NCBI GenBank assembly: GCA_028554795.2 | Contig: JAPYKE020000562.1 | Coordinates: forward strand, 108,955-172,954 | Source: Sinohyriopsis cumingii | Lineage: Eukaryota > Mollusca > Bivalvia > Unionida > Unionidae | Direction: 5' to 3' | Length of the DNA: 64,000 nt | Shown here: in pieces, positions 25,467-47,439 of the stretch | Position numbering within the stretch: position 1 is the first letter of the stretch | Layout of the letters: each line of letters opens with the position of its first letter | Translations under genes and position numbers: made by a program | The notes under the pieces: model-generated | Seen by the model: only the letters and a program-made list of their open reading frames with translations | Database searches by the model: none | What the model was told of the DNA's origin: nothing

Positions 25467-25785
25467 CACTCAAGACATCAGCATGGCTCTCTGTTATATA
25501 ATAGCTGATCATTGCACTCCTTTCTGAGCTCGATTGTTCCATGCCAAGCTAACTGACATTCAGTTCAACACAACAATGCGCATCAAATCTGGAACACTAC
25601 GTTCTACTTCTTTATCATAGCTTCTATTATTCCGCAGCATTGCACCTCCACACTTCAGTATCCAGAAAGCAACCACACAACGTCTGGTTAATGTTATTTT
25701 CCAGTGAAAAACTTCCGCTATACATGGACATCACCTCACATCAAACAGTCCGCTTGGCTTCGAGATATTAAATCTGGTTAGGTTT
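25467..25785 (+). mobile_element. LINE, continuation after the inserted element
   Basis: The translation picks up with QTLKTSA and continues through LTDIQFNTTMRIKSGTLRS (~25550-25600) and RSIAPPHFSIQKATTQR (~25635-25690) to LASRYLNL (~25755). This is the C-terminal domain of the same LINE as 22375-23180. Stops are scattered through it. It ends where the RTE-type LINE begins. Confidence 0.75.
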
Positions 25786-28700
25786 CCGGAGGATCATCAT
25801 CATTAGTCTCTTGACCTAGTGTGGTCGTCGAGGCGCTGTGCTGCTGAACATCTGACCAGTTCCCTCCACTTGTCTGGATTATGTGCCAATGCATGTGTCT
25901 CCGCAAAACTTTTGTTGGTCCATTTTGTGATGTTGTCAGTCCACTTTTATCGCTGTCTACCTCTCCTTCTGCTTCCCTTGACGCTGCCCTGCAGGACTGT
26001 TGTGGATAGACTGTTGGCTCTAGTGACATGGCCATACCATTTCAGCTTTCTCTTTTTTGACTGTGGTGAGGAGGTCTTCATATTGGCCTACTCTGCGCCT
26101 AATGTGATCCATTTCAGATATGTCAAGGGTGGTTCTGTAGCATCTCATTGCAAGTTCCTGGATTCTTCGGTGTAATTCTGTTATCAGGGTCCAGGCCTCA
26201 CATGAATATAAAAAGATTGAGATGACTAGTGCTCGCAATAGTCTGATTTTAGTTTTTAGACAGATATTCTTGTCTCTCCAGATGGGTCTTAGCTTTGACA
26301 TAGCTGCCGTTATTTGTGCTGCTCTTGACAAAATATCTGCTCTTGATCCCTCTTCGGTGATTATGGAACCAATATATTTGAACTGGCTCACTGTTTTTAG
26401 TTCCTGTCCTCTGACTTTAATCGTGGCTGAGATCTGTTTGCCACTAGTTTTCATCATCTTTGTCTTCCCTGCGCTTAACTTCATGTCAAATCTGGAAAAT
26501 GTTTCATCCAGGATCTTCACTATTTTGGCAAGCTCGTCTTCACTGCCTGCCAGCCAATCAATGTCGTCTGCAAAGCGTATGTTGGTGATGTTACGCTCTC
26601 CAATGATGCGCTCTAAGTAGATGTTGAAAATCGTGGGTGATAGGAGACAGTCTTGATGTACTCAGACTGTTGTCTGGAGCCAGTCCCCCATAGAACCTTG
26701 GACAGTTACTGCACTGGTAGCCTTGGCGTACAGCAGCTTGATGCTATTGGTCAACTTTTGACCCATGTTGTACTTCTTCATTGTGGCCCACAAAGCCTCA
26801 TGCCACACTCTGTCAAAGGCAGTTTTGAAATCATGATAGATGTATTGTTGGTGTTGCGACTACTTCTCCCACAGAACCTTGAGATTGAATATTTGATATG
26901 TTGTGCTTCTTCCACTACGGAACCCGGCCTGTTCTTCAGCGATTATTTCTTCTGCTTGTAGTTTCAGTCTGTTCAAGATGATCTTCAGCATCACCTTTCT
27001 AGCATGGCTGATCAAACTGATAGTTCTGTAATTTTGGCACAGCTGGAGATTGCCTTTTTTGGGGAGTGTTATAATCATTGACTGGGTCCACTGTGTTGGC
27101 CATTCACCTGTCTGCCAGATCTTGTTGCAGATTTTTGTTAATAGCTCTATCACTGATTGATAAGTTGAGCTGGGATGTTGATTACTCCAGCTGCCTTCCC
27201 ATTCTTCAGTGCTCTTATTGCTGACTCCACCTCGTCTTTGAGAATGGAGAAATCATCATCATTTAAGGAGTTTTGGAACTTCAAGAACATCTGTGTCTCA
27301 TGTGGACTGATGGTTGTAGAGTTCTTTTCAATACTCAGTCCATCTTACTGCAATGTCGCTCGCTTCATTTAGGTATTTTCCATTGTCGTCTTGAATGGCA
27401 CTGACTCTAGGTTGCTTCTGTCGAGTGAGGTCTTTCTCAATTTTTGCTGTTATTCTTTATCAGACTCCTTTCTATTTTTGTGCACTTTTGTCCAATCCAG
27501 TCTATTTTTGCTTTCTTCGAGGAATTTTTCCGATATTGTTGTTTATTTCTCGGTACTCCATTGCCCCTGTTGTGTGTCTGGTGTTTTTGAGGTCTCTTCG
27601 GGCATTACACAACTTCAGAATCTCTTCTGTAACACAGGGTTTTTCTTTGGGCTATTGAGGCCTGATGCTGTCATGACTGTGTTGAAAGTGTCTGTCATCA
27701 CTTTAACAACACCATCCATCACAAGGAGTTGAGCAACGTTTCCTACAATTCTGGCTTTGATTGACTTGCAGATGTTAGGGTCCTTCAGTTGTTCGAGGTT
27801 GAATTTGAGTCTAATGTTTTTTGGCTTGTTAATGTTCTTTAGCCTCACTCGGAAGTTCATAATCACGAGGTCGTGATCACTCCCAACATCAGCACCTGGG
27901 AACGTCATTGTGTTTACTCTATTGATGCCAGATCGGTAACGGTTTTGAACCAGTATGTAGTCGATCTGGTTGTGATGGGTTCCATTTTGTGTGCCATGTC
28001 CAGCATCTTGAAGCTTTCCGTTGGCCAAGGGTGTTGGCTAGTACCAATGTGTTGTAGCTTGCAAACTCAAACAGCCGTCTCCCTCTTTCATTGGTAAGCT
28101 CTTTGCAAGAAGGTCCAAAATGATCTTCCCAGTCTTTTAGAGCATATTTGCCAACTTTGGCATTCTACACTCATTGGATAATGCGGATATCTTCTTTACT
28201 GACCATGATTAGAATACCATGAAGTTAGTTGTAAAACGCCTATATTTCTTCATCATGATGATCGGTAGTTGGAGCATAGACTTGGATAATTATGATGTTA
28301 AAGGGAGATGCTTTCAGACGAATGGAAATGATTCTGCTAGATATGGGGCAGCATTCAAGCACAGATCCCTTGATGGCTTTGTTTACAAAGAAGCCTACTC
28401 CATTTATGGACTTGTCACATTCTCCACTATAGTATAATATATGCCCATCTTCGGTTTGGTGTTCTCCAAGGGCTTTCGATCTAACTTCACAGAGTCCCAG
28501 AATGTGCCATGTGTAGTGTTCCAACTCGTGTGCCAACTCTTGGAGTCTTCCAATTTGCGCCAGAGTTCTAATGTTCCAGGTGGCGATGGCAATGCTGTCT
28601 CTCGCTCTGATTTCATGCCGAGTACCATTAGCACACTTGTCACCTCCGTCCTCGTGGACAACGGCAGGCGTGATCCTTGTTGACCCGGGCGACGACCGAT

Positions 28701-28960
28701 CCGGTATGGTAAGTTCAGATTTGTCCAGCATTATCAGTGTGTCTTGGACAAGAGTCGTCTGGCGGAGCCATTCCTCTCCAGACCAAGGAGTTGCCAGAAG
28801 GGGATGTAGTACGTCGTCCAGCTGCCATAGGGTCTCCACTCCAGATTTTATTAGAGGGTTGACTCCATTAGCCTTTGGCTAACCAAAGCCGAACTGCAAG
28901 GCAGCAGTAGACTCGTGGATGGGCGGGTGCGTCCATTTCCCGAGCAGATAAAGCATCTAC
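25786..28960 (-). mobile_element. Near full-length RTE-type LINE (endonuclease + RT), inactivated
   Basis: Minus strand, from 5': untranslated leader (~28960-28840); apurinic endonuclease with ATWNIRTL (~28600), LGLCEVRSK, GVGFFVNKAIKG and QVYAPTTDH (~28260); endonuclease C-part with DYILVQNRY and GSDHDLVI (~27950-27850); RT start with NYRTISLISHARKVMLKIIL (~27040-26980) and EEQAGFRSGRST (~26930); catalytic FADD at 26574-26563; C-terminal domain with LYSCEAWTL (~26190). The 3' end carries a (ATG)n-like tail (25790-25803), usual for RTE elements. The length of ~3.1 kb is normal. Stops near 28242, 27617, 26862 and 26022, and at least one frame change near 28000, show that it is dead. Plus-strand frames here are shadows. 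Confidence 0.9.
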
Positions 28961-28974
28961 CACTGTCCACACAA

Positions 28975-29380
28975 ACACTATTGGCGCTTTTGAATTCTTT
29001 ACCCATTGAGAGTGTTTATTTATTGCTAGGCAATGACTTAGCTAGACGTAAGGTCATGGTTAATCCATCTGTAACTGGCTAGCCTTGTTTGGATCAAAGG
29101 GATGAACCTAGTGAACATTAAGTCCCTGATTTATTCCCGGCTTATGCAGTTACTAGAGATATTGCTCTCGGGAATGATGATGGTAAGGAAACTATTCATT
29201 TGGTTGATGCATGTATTGTTCAGACTTTTGATGATGTCACCTTTGCTTCTCTAACTCATCAATCGAAAGCCATTGATCATTGTGAACCACTTTGGATCTT
29301 TTCTGAACCATCAAGAGTAAATAATGTATCGTCAGTATACGCGGACAGAACTTATGATAGATCATCTATGTTAATATAGT
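28975..29380 (+). mobile_element. Gypsy-type LTR retrotransposon scrap (fossil)
   Basis: The plus strand encodes VYLLLGNDLA followed ~45 residues later by PDLFPAYAVTRDIA. This is the end of the aspartic-protease region and the linker seen in many Ty3/Gypsy polyproteins. No RT, integrase or LTR is recognisable nearby. It abuts the 5' end of the RTE-type LINE. Broken and partial. Confidence 0.45.
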
Positions 29381-32250
29381 TTCACTTTTTAATCTGTTGT
29401 GTATTGTTAGAATGTTATGTTGATGTTTCCATCTGTGTCGTATCCTTTCTCTCTTAACGTAATACCTTCATTAGCTTTTGCCAGTATTTGAGACTGTCAT
29501 GGTTGACTGTGTGAAATGTTTTGTTATTTACTCATGCAGATACAACACAACCGATGTATGATCATCATGTAGAAATGCATTTCATCAGCTGAATATATTC
29601 TACATGTATTCAACCTCACCAGCTACGTACGTGTGTAAGCGACATTAATAATAGCAGATGCAGGGACACGAAGATCTTGTTTATTTTTTTTTTTAGCTTT
29701 AAGCGTTTGTTTTTATTTTAAGAAAATATCTTGGGTGTTTTTTACATTGATATATCTCAAATCATGTTACGGAAGTAATTTTAGTTTAGTTGCAGACCAA
29801 ATTAAATTTAAATTGCTAAATACCCGTGCTATTACGATTTAATTTTGATGAATCCTCATCGATTTAATGTATCTTACAATCATCTATTTTCGCCGATAGA
29901 TATCAAAATGAAATTCCTAAACTGACATACCTATTTTTGAAGGGATTTTGTTATCAAATGCCGGTAAGAGATCAATAACCAGCTTTTCCTACATTACCCA
30001 GTTTACATGGTTGGTCTGCTAAAATGTCACGTTCTCACTGTGATCCCTATTTTATCATGGAGTCTTTACTGAAAAATATTAAATGTATTTACCCAATCTG
30101 CTTAATGGTTTGTGTGCGAAAAAACTCGGCTAGTTACAGTGCATTATAAGTTGGCATCGCTAAATGTAGTTGCTACGCTAAATTTGTTAAGATTAGTTAG
30201 CAAATTTAATTTATTAATCTAGTTTGGAAGGTGTTGTTTCTATTTCAACCAGATGATTTAAAGCTTTTGTTCTGATTTTGGTTATTGCATGTTAACTCTT
30301 TGTTACTGAAGGTTTCACTAATGCGTGAAGGCCGTATATGGTAAAATTTTTAACCACAATAAGGACATATTTATTTGAGCATATGTGCGTATAGTTGTGA
30401 AATAATTTTTAAAACTAAGCTTCAAATAATATTAAATGTCTAAAAAATTTCAAAAACATATATGTGATTATCATTAGCATTTTTATCTTTACAAAATATC
30501 TAGTTTTTATAACTTTATTTGAATTTCATTGTTTTGAAATGTAATTGAATATATCTTCATATTGTTACATTTTAGCTACATTATTTTTACTGATGTGATA
30601 CTTTAAATCAAGTTCTTACTTTTCCTTGCATTACCATGTTTTCATATATATTACAGTGTTGTTTATTTGATATCGTTTCGGGTGTATGTTCTTTTTTCCC
30701 TCTGCGATCAATAAAAACTTTCTATGACTTGCCTTCTAATGAAGTGCTTGCCTTGTGTTGATTTGTATTTACTAATTTTGCGAGGCTTGTTTGTGAGGTA
30801 GTATCTCTGCATATGTTACATTTCAAAACGTATTATCTTTCCAAAGCTAAATGTTTCATGTTAATACTTATATCGATATGTTATTTTCCCTCAATTATTT
30901 AAAGGGAATTATGCTTTCAATTGGTCCTACCTGTTAAACGATTCAATCGTAATTTCCTAAGTACGATCTTTTTATATTTTAGTATTGGGGTCTTTAAAAA
31001 TACAGTAAACGCACCATATGCTGAGAGTCATTCTGGTATGAAAGGTTGTATCATAGACCTTGCGTGGGTGAGACTGCCAAAGCGGCACAAGTACATCAGC
31101 GAAAGAAAATGATCTACAAGATGATATGAAAAGGAGTGAAAAATGCCCTATTGTGGTTGCAATTCAGATTGGCACTGCTGGCGTATTTGAAACCCATTCG
31201 CGATGTGGAATCGGGTTGCAATTAATACTTCCAGTTCAGTACCTACGAATGTAGTTCTAGTCTATTTTTAGAACATTTTTCCTCTCTCATTTTGGTGGTG
31301 ATAGAAGAGTTTTATTTACGCATTTTTAATAGGGATTTAAAGGTAACTGTTTATTCTTGATAATATGAGCTCAGGGTTTTGTTGTCTGTGCTTATTTCGG
31401 CAACAGTGCACAGTGAGTAATAAGGCCTTGGTGATGATCCGGACGTGAAATATGTGTTCTGTTTACATGCTGCAATGTGGACAGCCCAGCATCTCAAAAA
31501 AGAGCAGGTCAACCTTTAACAAGAACCTCACCGAGAAGTCATCTTTGAAGGTATTTTAGATTATGATATGATTTGTATTTGCATTTGATCGTCAGACAGT
31601 GGAAAGATCAGTACTGAAAAACAAATGTAGAGAACATATAGTAAAATAAATTGTGTTGTATGTCCATGTAACACAAAGTGATTATCAAAAGGCTATCGCT
31701 CTCTCCACCGGTTAGTCTCTTGTGCCTAACGATCTGACATTGGTGGAAGTTCTACAAGCTTACTCTAGGTCTTCGTCGTAATTGTTATTGGCGAGATCAA
31801 GAGGAATATCCCTCTGCTTTAGTGGGATTGTATTATTTATAAACATTCTTCCAGTTCGTCCTCAGCTTGCATGGCTGATCGCCCCGATATTGTTTTGTTG
31901 GACGAGTAGCTGGGGTGAAAACTGCTGCAGAAGTTATTGAAAATATTATATGATTAGTCTGAAACTCCTGCTGCAGAGCAGTCACTACCACCAGAACAAC
32001 TATACCCCTTTGATCGTGATTATGTTTGTTGGCCATACAGATGACCCGGATTGACTCCACATTTTCCTATAACAAGTTGACGTTTTCCGATGGTTTCTGC
32101 TCTGCCATTATCGGGTCTGAGTGGCTCTCCACGTAGAGGTTCCGTATCAAGCGTTTGGGCCGGCATGCCTTCATTGAGTTGCCCTTAATATTCCTAAACG
32201 ACTTCCCCCAGTTTTGTACTACCAAGCCGACGTTTGTTCTCCGCATTAAA
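29381..32250. other. AT-rich DNA without a supported gene
   Basis: No frame longer than ~80 codons with protein-like pattern and no repeat family was recognised. A polyadenylation-like aataaa lies near 30710 without an attached gene. Minus-strand frames at 31833-32060 and 32067-32240 have mixed composition but no recognisable domain. Confidence 0.5.
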
Positions 32251-32256
32251 TTGGAA

Positions 32257-32257
<1 letters not shown>

Positions 32258-32301
<44 letters not shown>
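32258..32301. repeat. (CA)22 microsatellite
   Basis: Uninterrupted CA dinucleotides. Confidence 0.95.
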
Positions 32302-32306
<5 letters not shown>

Positions 32307-32482
32307 GAGACCCGTATAGAAAATAAGCTAGCACTATGCACCAGCGAGGTGAAATTGTAACCAGTAGCGCTACCATATAAGTATAGTAGCAGAAATCAAT
32401 TGTATGACTGGGAAAATACTTTGCAACATTGGACCATCCCGGTAACAACCACGGGTTTTCAGAGTATACGCAAAAAGTACGA

Positions 32483-32757
32483 TATGTTGTTGTTGTTGTT
32501 GTTGTTGGGTTTAACGCCATTTTTCAGCACACGATAGGCTATACATCGCGGCCAGTATTAATGGTGGAGAAAGAATCCGGGAAAACCACGGAAAGAACCA
32601 CCGACCCACGAGAAGCTACTGGCAAGCTTTCTCACATACCCACATTGGCTGAATCCGAGACTCGCATTCACGTCGACAGATGTGAGATGGCAGTGATCCG
32701 TAACAGGGGGCACTTTAGACCACTCGCCCACTCGGGGCCACCACGATATGGTGCCGT
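32483..32757 (-). mobile_element. Complete SINE-B with (AAC)n tail
   Basis: The minus strand starts with a tRNA-like head (gtggccccgagtgggcgagt, then gtctaaagtg), passes through a body with 'ggattcagccaatgtgggta' and 'agcctatcgtgtgctga', and ends 'aaatggcgttaaaccc' + (AAC)6. The head's A box is readable; the B box is weak. Truncated relatives are at 5585, 7790 and 9285. The ~275-bp length suits a SINE. Confidence 0.7.
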
Positions 32758-33325
32758 TTGTATAATTTTGATTGTATAATAATGCAACAAATCATAACAT
32801 AACTAGCTAAACATAGTTATGTATATGGATGAAAGCATTCTTTGCACATATGAAGAGCTGACTAATTATACAGAGTTGATGCTGGTGCCAGAACAAGAAC
32901 TTTAATACAATGATAACCACCCTTAATGTGATCTGCTTCAATTCGTGTTATCAGTGCTAAGAATAAAATTGCTTTGTTTCCAGCCTAAACGCAATGGACT
33001 CAAAGGTAGTAAAGGACTTATGGAATGAGAATTGTATTTGCACAGACTTACTCGTCTTTATTCTAAATGCAGACTTAGCCCCAGAATTGTTGTTTTGCAT
33101 TTCTGAAATAATGTTTTTTATTGAAAAAATTGAGTAAAATCCTTTTTACCTTTGTAAGAAGTTTAATAACCGGGAGTTCTGTTACATGTCAGGTTGATTC
33201 AAGTAGTGAATACATTTCTGACATCAGGCAGTGCTATTGATCGCGTCTTCTTGGAATCGATATATCTGGTCACATGATAACATTTCAGGAATTAAAAGGC
33301 GGAGTTGATAGCAAGTAAAGGTGGA

Positions 33326-33412
33326 TATATAAGCAGGCAGACCCCTGAGAAGTATTAGTGAATAGAGTCGATAAATAGCACACATATTAACACCTAGGTA
33401 GTATTTCTCCAG
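33326..33412 (+). promoter_or_regulatory. Candidate TATA promoter and untranslated first exon
   Basis: TATATAAG at 33326-33333 is followed, at ordinary spacing, by a likely start near 33355 and then a perfect 5' splice site CAG|GTAAGT after 33412. No ATG with a long frame lies between, so the exon would be noncoding. It points towards the ZP gene 3.4 kb downstream, and an acceptor-like 'tatagcag' lies at 36802-36809 just before the ZP start codon. The link is inferred from position only. Confidence 0.3.
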
Positions 33413-33882
33413 GTAAGTTATAATTTTCTTAGCTTCATTTCTCAATCAGATTTACTGAGAAATTGAATTTCGTTATTACCAGTGAACATTCTGGGTGAAA
33501 TATTAAATGTAAAATTATAATTATATTGTTTTGTACCAGGATGTTCTATAAAAGAAAGTTGTGACTGGTTAGAATCGTACCATGTCATGAAGGAAAGTAG
33601 AATGTATCAGTTCATAACACCATGCTCCCTTCTTGTATTTTTAGCAATATTTGTATAAATGGTTACCATATACACAGGATACATACATATCGGATATATT
33701 TCAACAAGTGGGACAGAAACGTAATATGATTATGAGTGACGAATCAACGACTTAAAATATATCGCTTGTGGTACTTCAAGAAAATAAATATAGCTGGTAT
33801 ATACACAGGAGCAGAATTTTTATTTTTGATAGACCATTCTTTCTCCAGAGTGGAAGCGTAGAAGACTAAACTCACTCTTCAG

Positions 33883-33902
33883 CCCCCCCCCCCCCCCCCC
33901 CC
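33883..33902 (+). repeat. Poly-C tract (20 C)
   Basis: Homopolymer of 20 C. The minus strand could form a G-quadruplex. From here to 36240 only AT-rich DNA and one (TA)n tract are seen; the 145-codon frame at 34223-34660 is membrane-like noise. Confidence 0.95.
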
Positions 33903-35721
33903 GCACTCCCCCGCAATCACACTCCCACTTTTTGCAGATTCACTTCGCAGGCTGATTATATAAATATCAGTTACTTAAGAGAGCGATAGGATTTGTTGCA
34001 GCAAATTGCATTTGTAACATACAATAAACTATTTAATCGTATCCGACAGCAAAACAAGTCCGATGCAGTAGTGCATCACCGCTGGTTTATCATTGTTTGT
34101 CATAGACTAAAGGGGAAATAACTTTATAGAAACTTGAAGGAAGTGAAGCCAGATTTCTCTAGTAAATATTCATTTCCACTATTTCACATTTAATTACATA
34201 ATAACGTTATGTTATTTATTTCTTGAAGCCGATTACGCATTTTCCATTACGAACTTCGCGTTTCTATGGGCCGTTCATGCATCGTACATATAAAGACCCA
34301 CATTTATCTTTCTGTCTTTCTCTCTACATACTACTTGCCAATTATGCGTTCAACACTCGCGACAGAATGCCAATTTTAGTCTTACTCGTTGTATTTTTAT
34401 GTTCAAACTTTATTTTAAATCAGCTCATTCCAAATTTTTGTGATTTCCTTGTTTCATCTTTCATGTTGAAGCTTCTTTTTATAACTCCCGTCCTAGGACA
34501 AGCAATCCGGCTACAAATAGGTCATGAGTTCGAAACTCGCAGTGGCATCCAAACTTTAAAAATGCTTTATTATACTTTAATGTTCCAACTTTCTTTAAAG
34601 CATGCTTATCCCAATTTTTGTTTTATTTTATATTTCTTGTTCCCGTATGAGGACGGGTAATTAACCTAGTTGTATAATAAACTGTCAAGCTTCTGTATGG
34701 CGGTTCATCCTGTGTGCAATGAATTGTCGATATTGGCAATAAAGATTGTAAACTCTCTACCTTCTATGACAATATTTGCAAGCATTTTTTTATCATACGT
34801 AGTGTAAATCAACTGGAAAGGTCCCTGAATCCTTTTCAATTCCATTTCACAGCTAATTTCTTAAATATTTAAAATGGTCTTCTGATCACCGACGACGCCC
34901 ACTGTCGCTTAAGATGGGGCCATCAGGATGTGATAGTTGCTGACTTGAATAAAGACTGTCACAGCTACATTTTAAAACAAAATTTAAAACGCTTTCATCA
35001 AAAACAATGTGCAAACTTTTATTTTGGGTAGAGTTTAAGTATATTCGCTTAGTGTGTTAATTTGCAGAGGTAGTGTGAAGCAAAGTTTATCCATGTATAC
35101 CTTTACTGGCAAACAAATTTCTGCAATGGGTTCTATATCCATAACTTTGCGCCTGCGCATTTCAATAATTCATTCATCAATATATACGTCCTAGAAAATA
35201 TATGATGGTAAGCGTTACAATTTTAGCTAAGGTAAGTTTCAACATTAGATCTATTTTTTGGGGGGTGGGTATCCAATTAAAATGACGTTTTGTATAGGAA
35301 TGAGCCGGTAAATAAACGAAAACGTAGCATTTTGGAATTATTGCAAAACAAGTCATTACTGATTCACTATATCAGGTATCTGTCTTTTCACTTTCGTTTT
35401 GTGTGGTCTTTATTCTGAGACAAACAAGAGACTGGTTTATAAAGGATTGCAAAGGAATGAATTAGAAGATGTTTGTGAATTTAATTTTGGTCTCTACCTA
35501 TGCATGCATATGCAGGCAACAGTACATTTGTTATAAGTAATGTATATGTTTCTAATTACGTAACTAAACTCGGTCTCTAGATATAAATAACAAAGGAAAC
35601 GTTTTTGTTAGATTACTCGTATTGATGATCTGATAGATGATGACAATAATAATACTTACAATAATGATAATAATAATAATGATGATGATAATAAGAATAT
35701 AAATATATCACTCTAATACAA

Positions 35722-35723
<2 letters not shown>

Positions 35724-35763
<40 letters not shown>
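35724..35763. repeat. (TA)20 microsatellite
   Basis: Perfect TA tract preceded by (AAT)/(GAT)-rich sequence. Confidence 0.95.
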
Positions 35764-35765
<2 letters not shown>

Positions 35766-36240
35766 CCATTATCATGAACATTTTAGGCATCATTGCATTT
35801 TTTCTATGGCATTTTCGTATCTAATATATAATATGAAATATCCTTGTAATGATCGCTAACTGTGAACCGTTCAATAAAGAAATTTTAAAAAACATTATAG
35901 AGAAAATGATTGCATTTATATGCTTGTTTTAATAACTATATGGCTTATTTGCTAATGCACATGTGTATAAATTTGCACTACTAAAATATTGCACAGCGTG
36001 TTCACATTGTGTGTATGTCGATGGTGTTAATGTCAAGTTTGAAAGATCCATGTTACATCTGTATATTTGAAGTTCATGTATATTTTCAGAATTACAGTTT
36101 GACAACACAAAAGAAAAATGTATACCCTTCACAACGTAATCTTGCTCACAGCAGTTATCTGTCATGCCTCAGCAAGGGTAATTACACTTCTCGTAATGTA
36201 CATCGTTTGCTCGATACGTTTAATTTTGTTTTAAAATCTG

Positions 36241-36242
36241 CA

Positions 36243-36274
<32 letters not shown>

Positions 36275-36520
36275 CGTGCGTGTGTGTTTAATTTTGGAAT
36301 TTTAACGTAGGGTTAACATTTATTCAGTCATATCGCTACGATGTCTGCATTGTGGCAGTTTATAGTGATATCCCACCCAGTGACATTATCCTGACACCTG
36401 CCGACCATTCCTAACACTAACCTCTTAATGCTGAGCGCCAAGCGAAGCAGCTGTTACTACCATTTTTGTCAGTCTTTTGTATGACTCGGACGGGGATCGA
36501 ACTCACGACCTCCCGCATGA
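36241..36520 (-). mobile_element. SINE-A copy with (CA)n tail, head truncated
   Basis: The minus strand carries the B box (gagttcgatccccgt), 'gcttggcgctcagcattaa' and 'ccctacgttaaaattccaaa', followed by a (CA)n tail at 36285-36241. It matches the complete copy at 10501-10822, which also ends in CA-rich sequence. The first ~40 bp of the head are missing. It lies just upstream of the ZP gene. Confidence 0.75.
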
Positions 36521-36820
36521 AATTTGTCAGAAACGCTCCATTGTTCCTAACAATTATTTAAGTGGCTTAGAAAAATCAATTATAGCATTTCCATGATATC
36601 TAATTAATTTATGCAAACCAGGAAACATAACACGAGTAAATCTGTGGAAGACAATTCTTGCAATATTTGATTATTATTCGAAGTATTCACTTGAATGATC
36701 GCTCGCCAAATATTTTCCTTCCCCACTGCCATTAATGCTTATCTTCCATGACTACTAAGGTAAACATTAGGTGATAAGGACCACCACGAACCGTAAATTA
36801 TAGCAGCAGTTTAAGTGAAC

Positions 36821-36840
36821 ATGGAGTTCAACACTTGGCG

Positions 36841-36844
<4 letters not shown>
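36821..36844 (+). CDS. Upstream ORF of 7 codons overlapping the ZP start codon
   Basis: ATG at 36821 opens a 7-codon frame (MEFNTWR) whose TGA stop overlaps the main ATG in the sequence ATGA (36841-36844). Such an arrangement can lower or couple translation of the main frame by re-initiation. It matters only if the transcript includes 36821. Confidence 0.35.
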
Positions 36845-45727
<8,883 letters not shown>

Positions 45728-45785
45728 GAAGCCATTGCAAGGAAACAATGTTGCTGATTGAGCAAAAGAGAGAGAGACAATATAC

Positions 45786-45810
45786 GAGAGAGAGAGAGAG
45801 AGAGAGAGAG
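45786..45810 (+). repeat. (GA)n tract in the ZP 3' untranslated region
   Basis: About 13 GA units, ~60 bp after the stop codon. Confidence 0.9.
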
Positions 45811-45868
45811 TATTCGAGTGTTAATATTTGTAAATACATTTTTATATTAAGCTGAACCTACTCTGAAT

Positions 45869-45874
45869 ATTAAA
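45869..45874 (+). terminator. Candidate polyadenylation signal (ATTAAA) of the ZP gene
   Basis: ATTAAA 142 bp after the stop codon is the first common signal variant downstream. Not confirmed by transcript data. Confidence 0.35.
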
Positions 45875-45879
45875 TGTAT

Positions 45880-47394
45880 TCTAAACATAATCAGACCTAT
45901 GTTTTCATTCGAGTTATTCTCAATAATAATTTTAAATCTTTGGATTAGTGGTACCAACTTTATATACGACATGTATTAAACAGAAACGCTAAGCCATCGC
46001 AAGTTTTAAAATCGTCTTAAAACTTAAACAAAATAACTAATGGTTATATCGGTAATCCCTCTTTTTTGAATAGCTAAAGAAAACATTTACAATCGGACTA
46101 AAGTTTCTATATATCTACATATAGGTCATCTATCAGATGTTAAGTATTTTATATATATACTCTTAGCACCCTAGTATGTTTATATCCTTTAAAAGCTGAA
46201 GATATTGCATAATTTAACAATATTTTTATAAAACTATTTTGAGCATAAACGAATAGAATATTTTTTTCTCAATAATTATCTGGCATTCACATTAAAATTT
46301 GGAAGGTGGCAAAAATTTGGATATATCTGGCATACGAGTTGTCTGCCTTGCCGCGTGTCAGTATATTATTATCCTCTTTATAAATGAAACTCAGAAACGT
46401 CATGCACGTTACCTTTATTCCGATTGTGTCACACATGTCCAAATACTGGACAGAATATCTCTCTATTTCAGCCTTCCCTATCATTCCTTTTCACATTCAC
46501 TTTACCACCACCGTTGTTAATTTGGATTTTTATTTAATGATCTCACTGTTAGACCTGATGTATTATAAAGTTAAGTTTCCTTCTGACTCTTCGCGGTGTA
46601 CAGTCTCTGTCTACACTGTTAACAGTAACATGTTATCTATCAGATGTTAAGTTTTATATATCAATCACTGTCAGGTAGTATTTGATACATAACAGATAAC
46701 ATAATCATGCCTCCACAAAACGGAACTATATTCGAAAAAAGTTAAATTCAGTCAGAATGTTAGCCGTTAATAACAGTGCTTATCTATTACCAGCATTTTC
46801 GTTTGCATGTTATATATTGACTTAAGCTTGTGACTTTATTCGTGAAAAACGATTCATTTAAAATATCATTGCCTTTTTTTCGCCACTGCTCCGCTACTTA
46901 AACTTGACCGGAAATAATTTCTATTCATCCATCAATCTATCCATCGAACTAAATCGTTAAATAAAAAAGAGACACATCTAAAATTCTGCATTTCTCATAG
47001 TATGACTAATACTCGATGATTGCATGTACAAATATGTTTTGTTTTTGAAAACTTACCTAAATAGATAAGCACGTTCGATTACTTCAGACACCTTCTTTCG
47101 TTTTCGTTTAAACAGTTATGTTTATGTTTAAGTTTGGCAATGACCAGCCTCATCAAAATCTTCATTTGATTGTCACAGGAGAACATTTTTTTAATTTAGT
47201 TACCATATACAACCAAAACCACGCAGATCTCGTTTGTAGTAGTAACAGTCCCATGTTTCAACAGTGTATAGTTAAGAATCAAAACCAAAGTTCAGAATGT
47301 CAGTGATCAAAGCCGTTTCGTGTGTGTATTTATTTATTACCATTCGTTAAAGGTAAGCCTTATGTTGTTCAATGATCTCAAAACGTTTTTAGCT

Positions 47395-47439
<45 letters not shown>

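Noticed and set aside
25819-26620. Plus-strand ORFs of 118 and 132 codons
   Set aside because: They lie antisense to the RTE-type LINE reverse transcriptase, which has the recognisable motifs.
34223-34660. A 145-codon ORF on the plus strand
   Set aside because: Its composition is T/A-driven hydrophobic residues without domain, splice context or periodic conservation; likely chance in AT-rich DNA.
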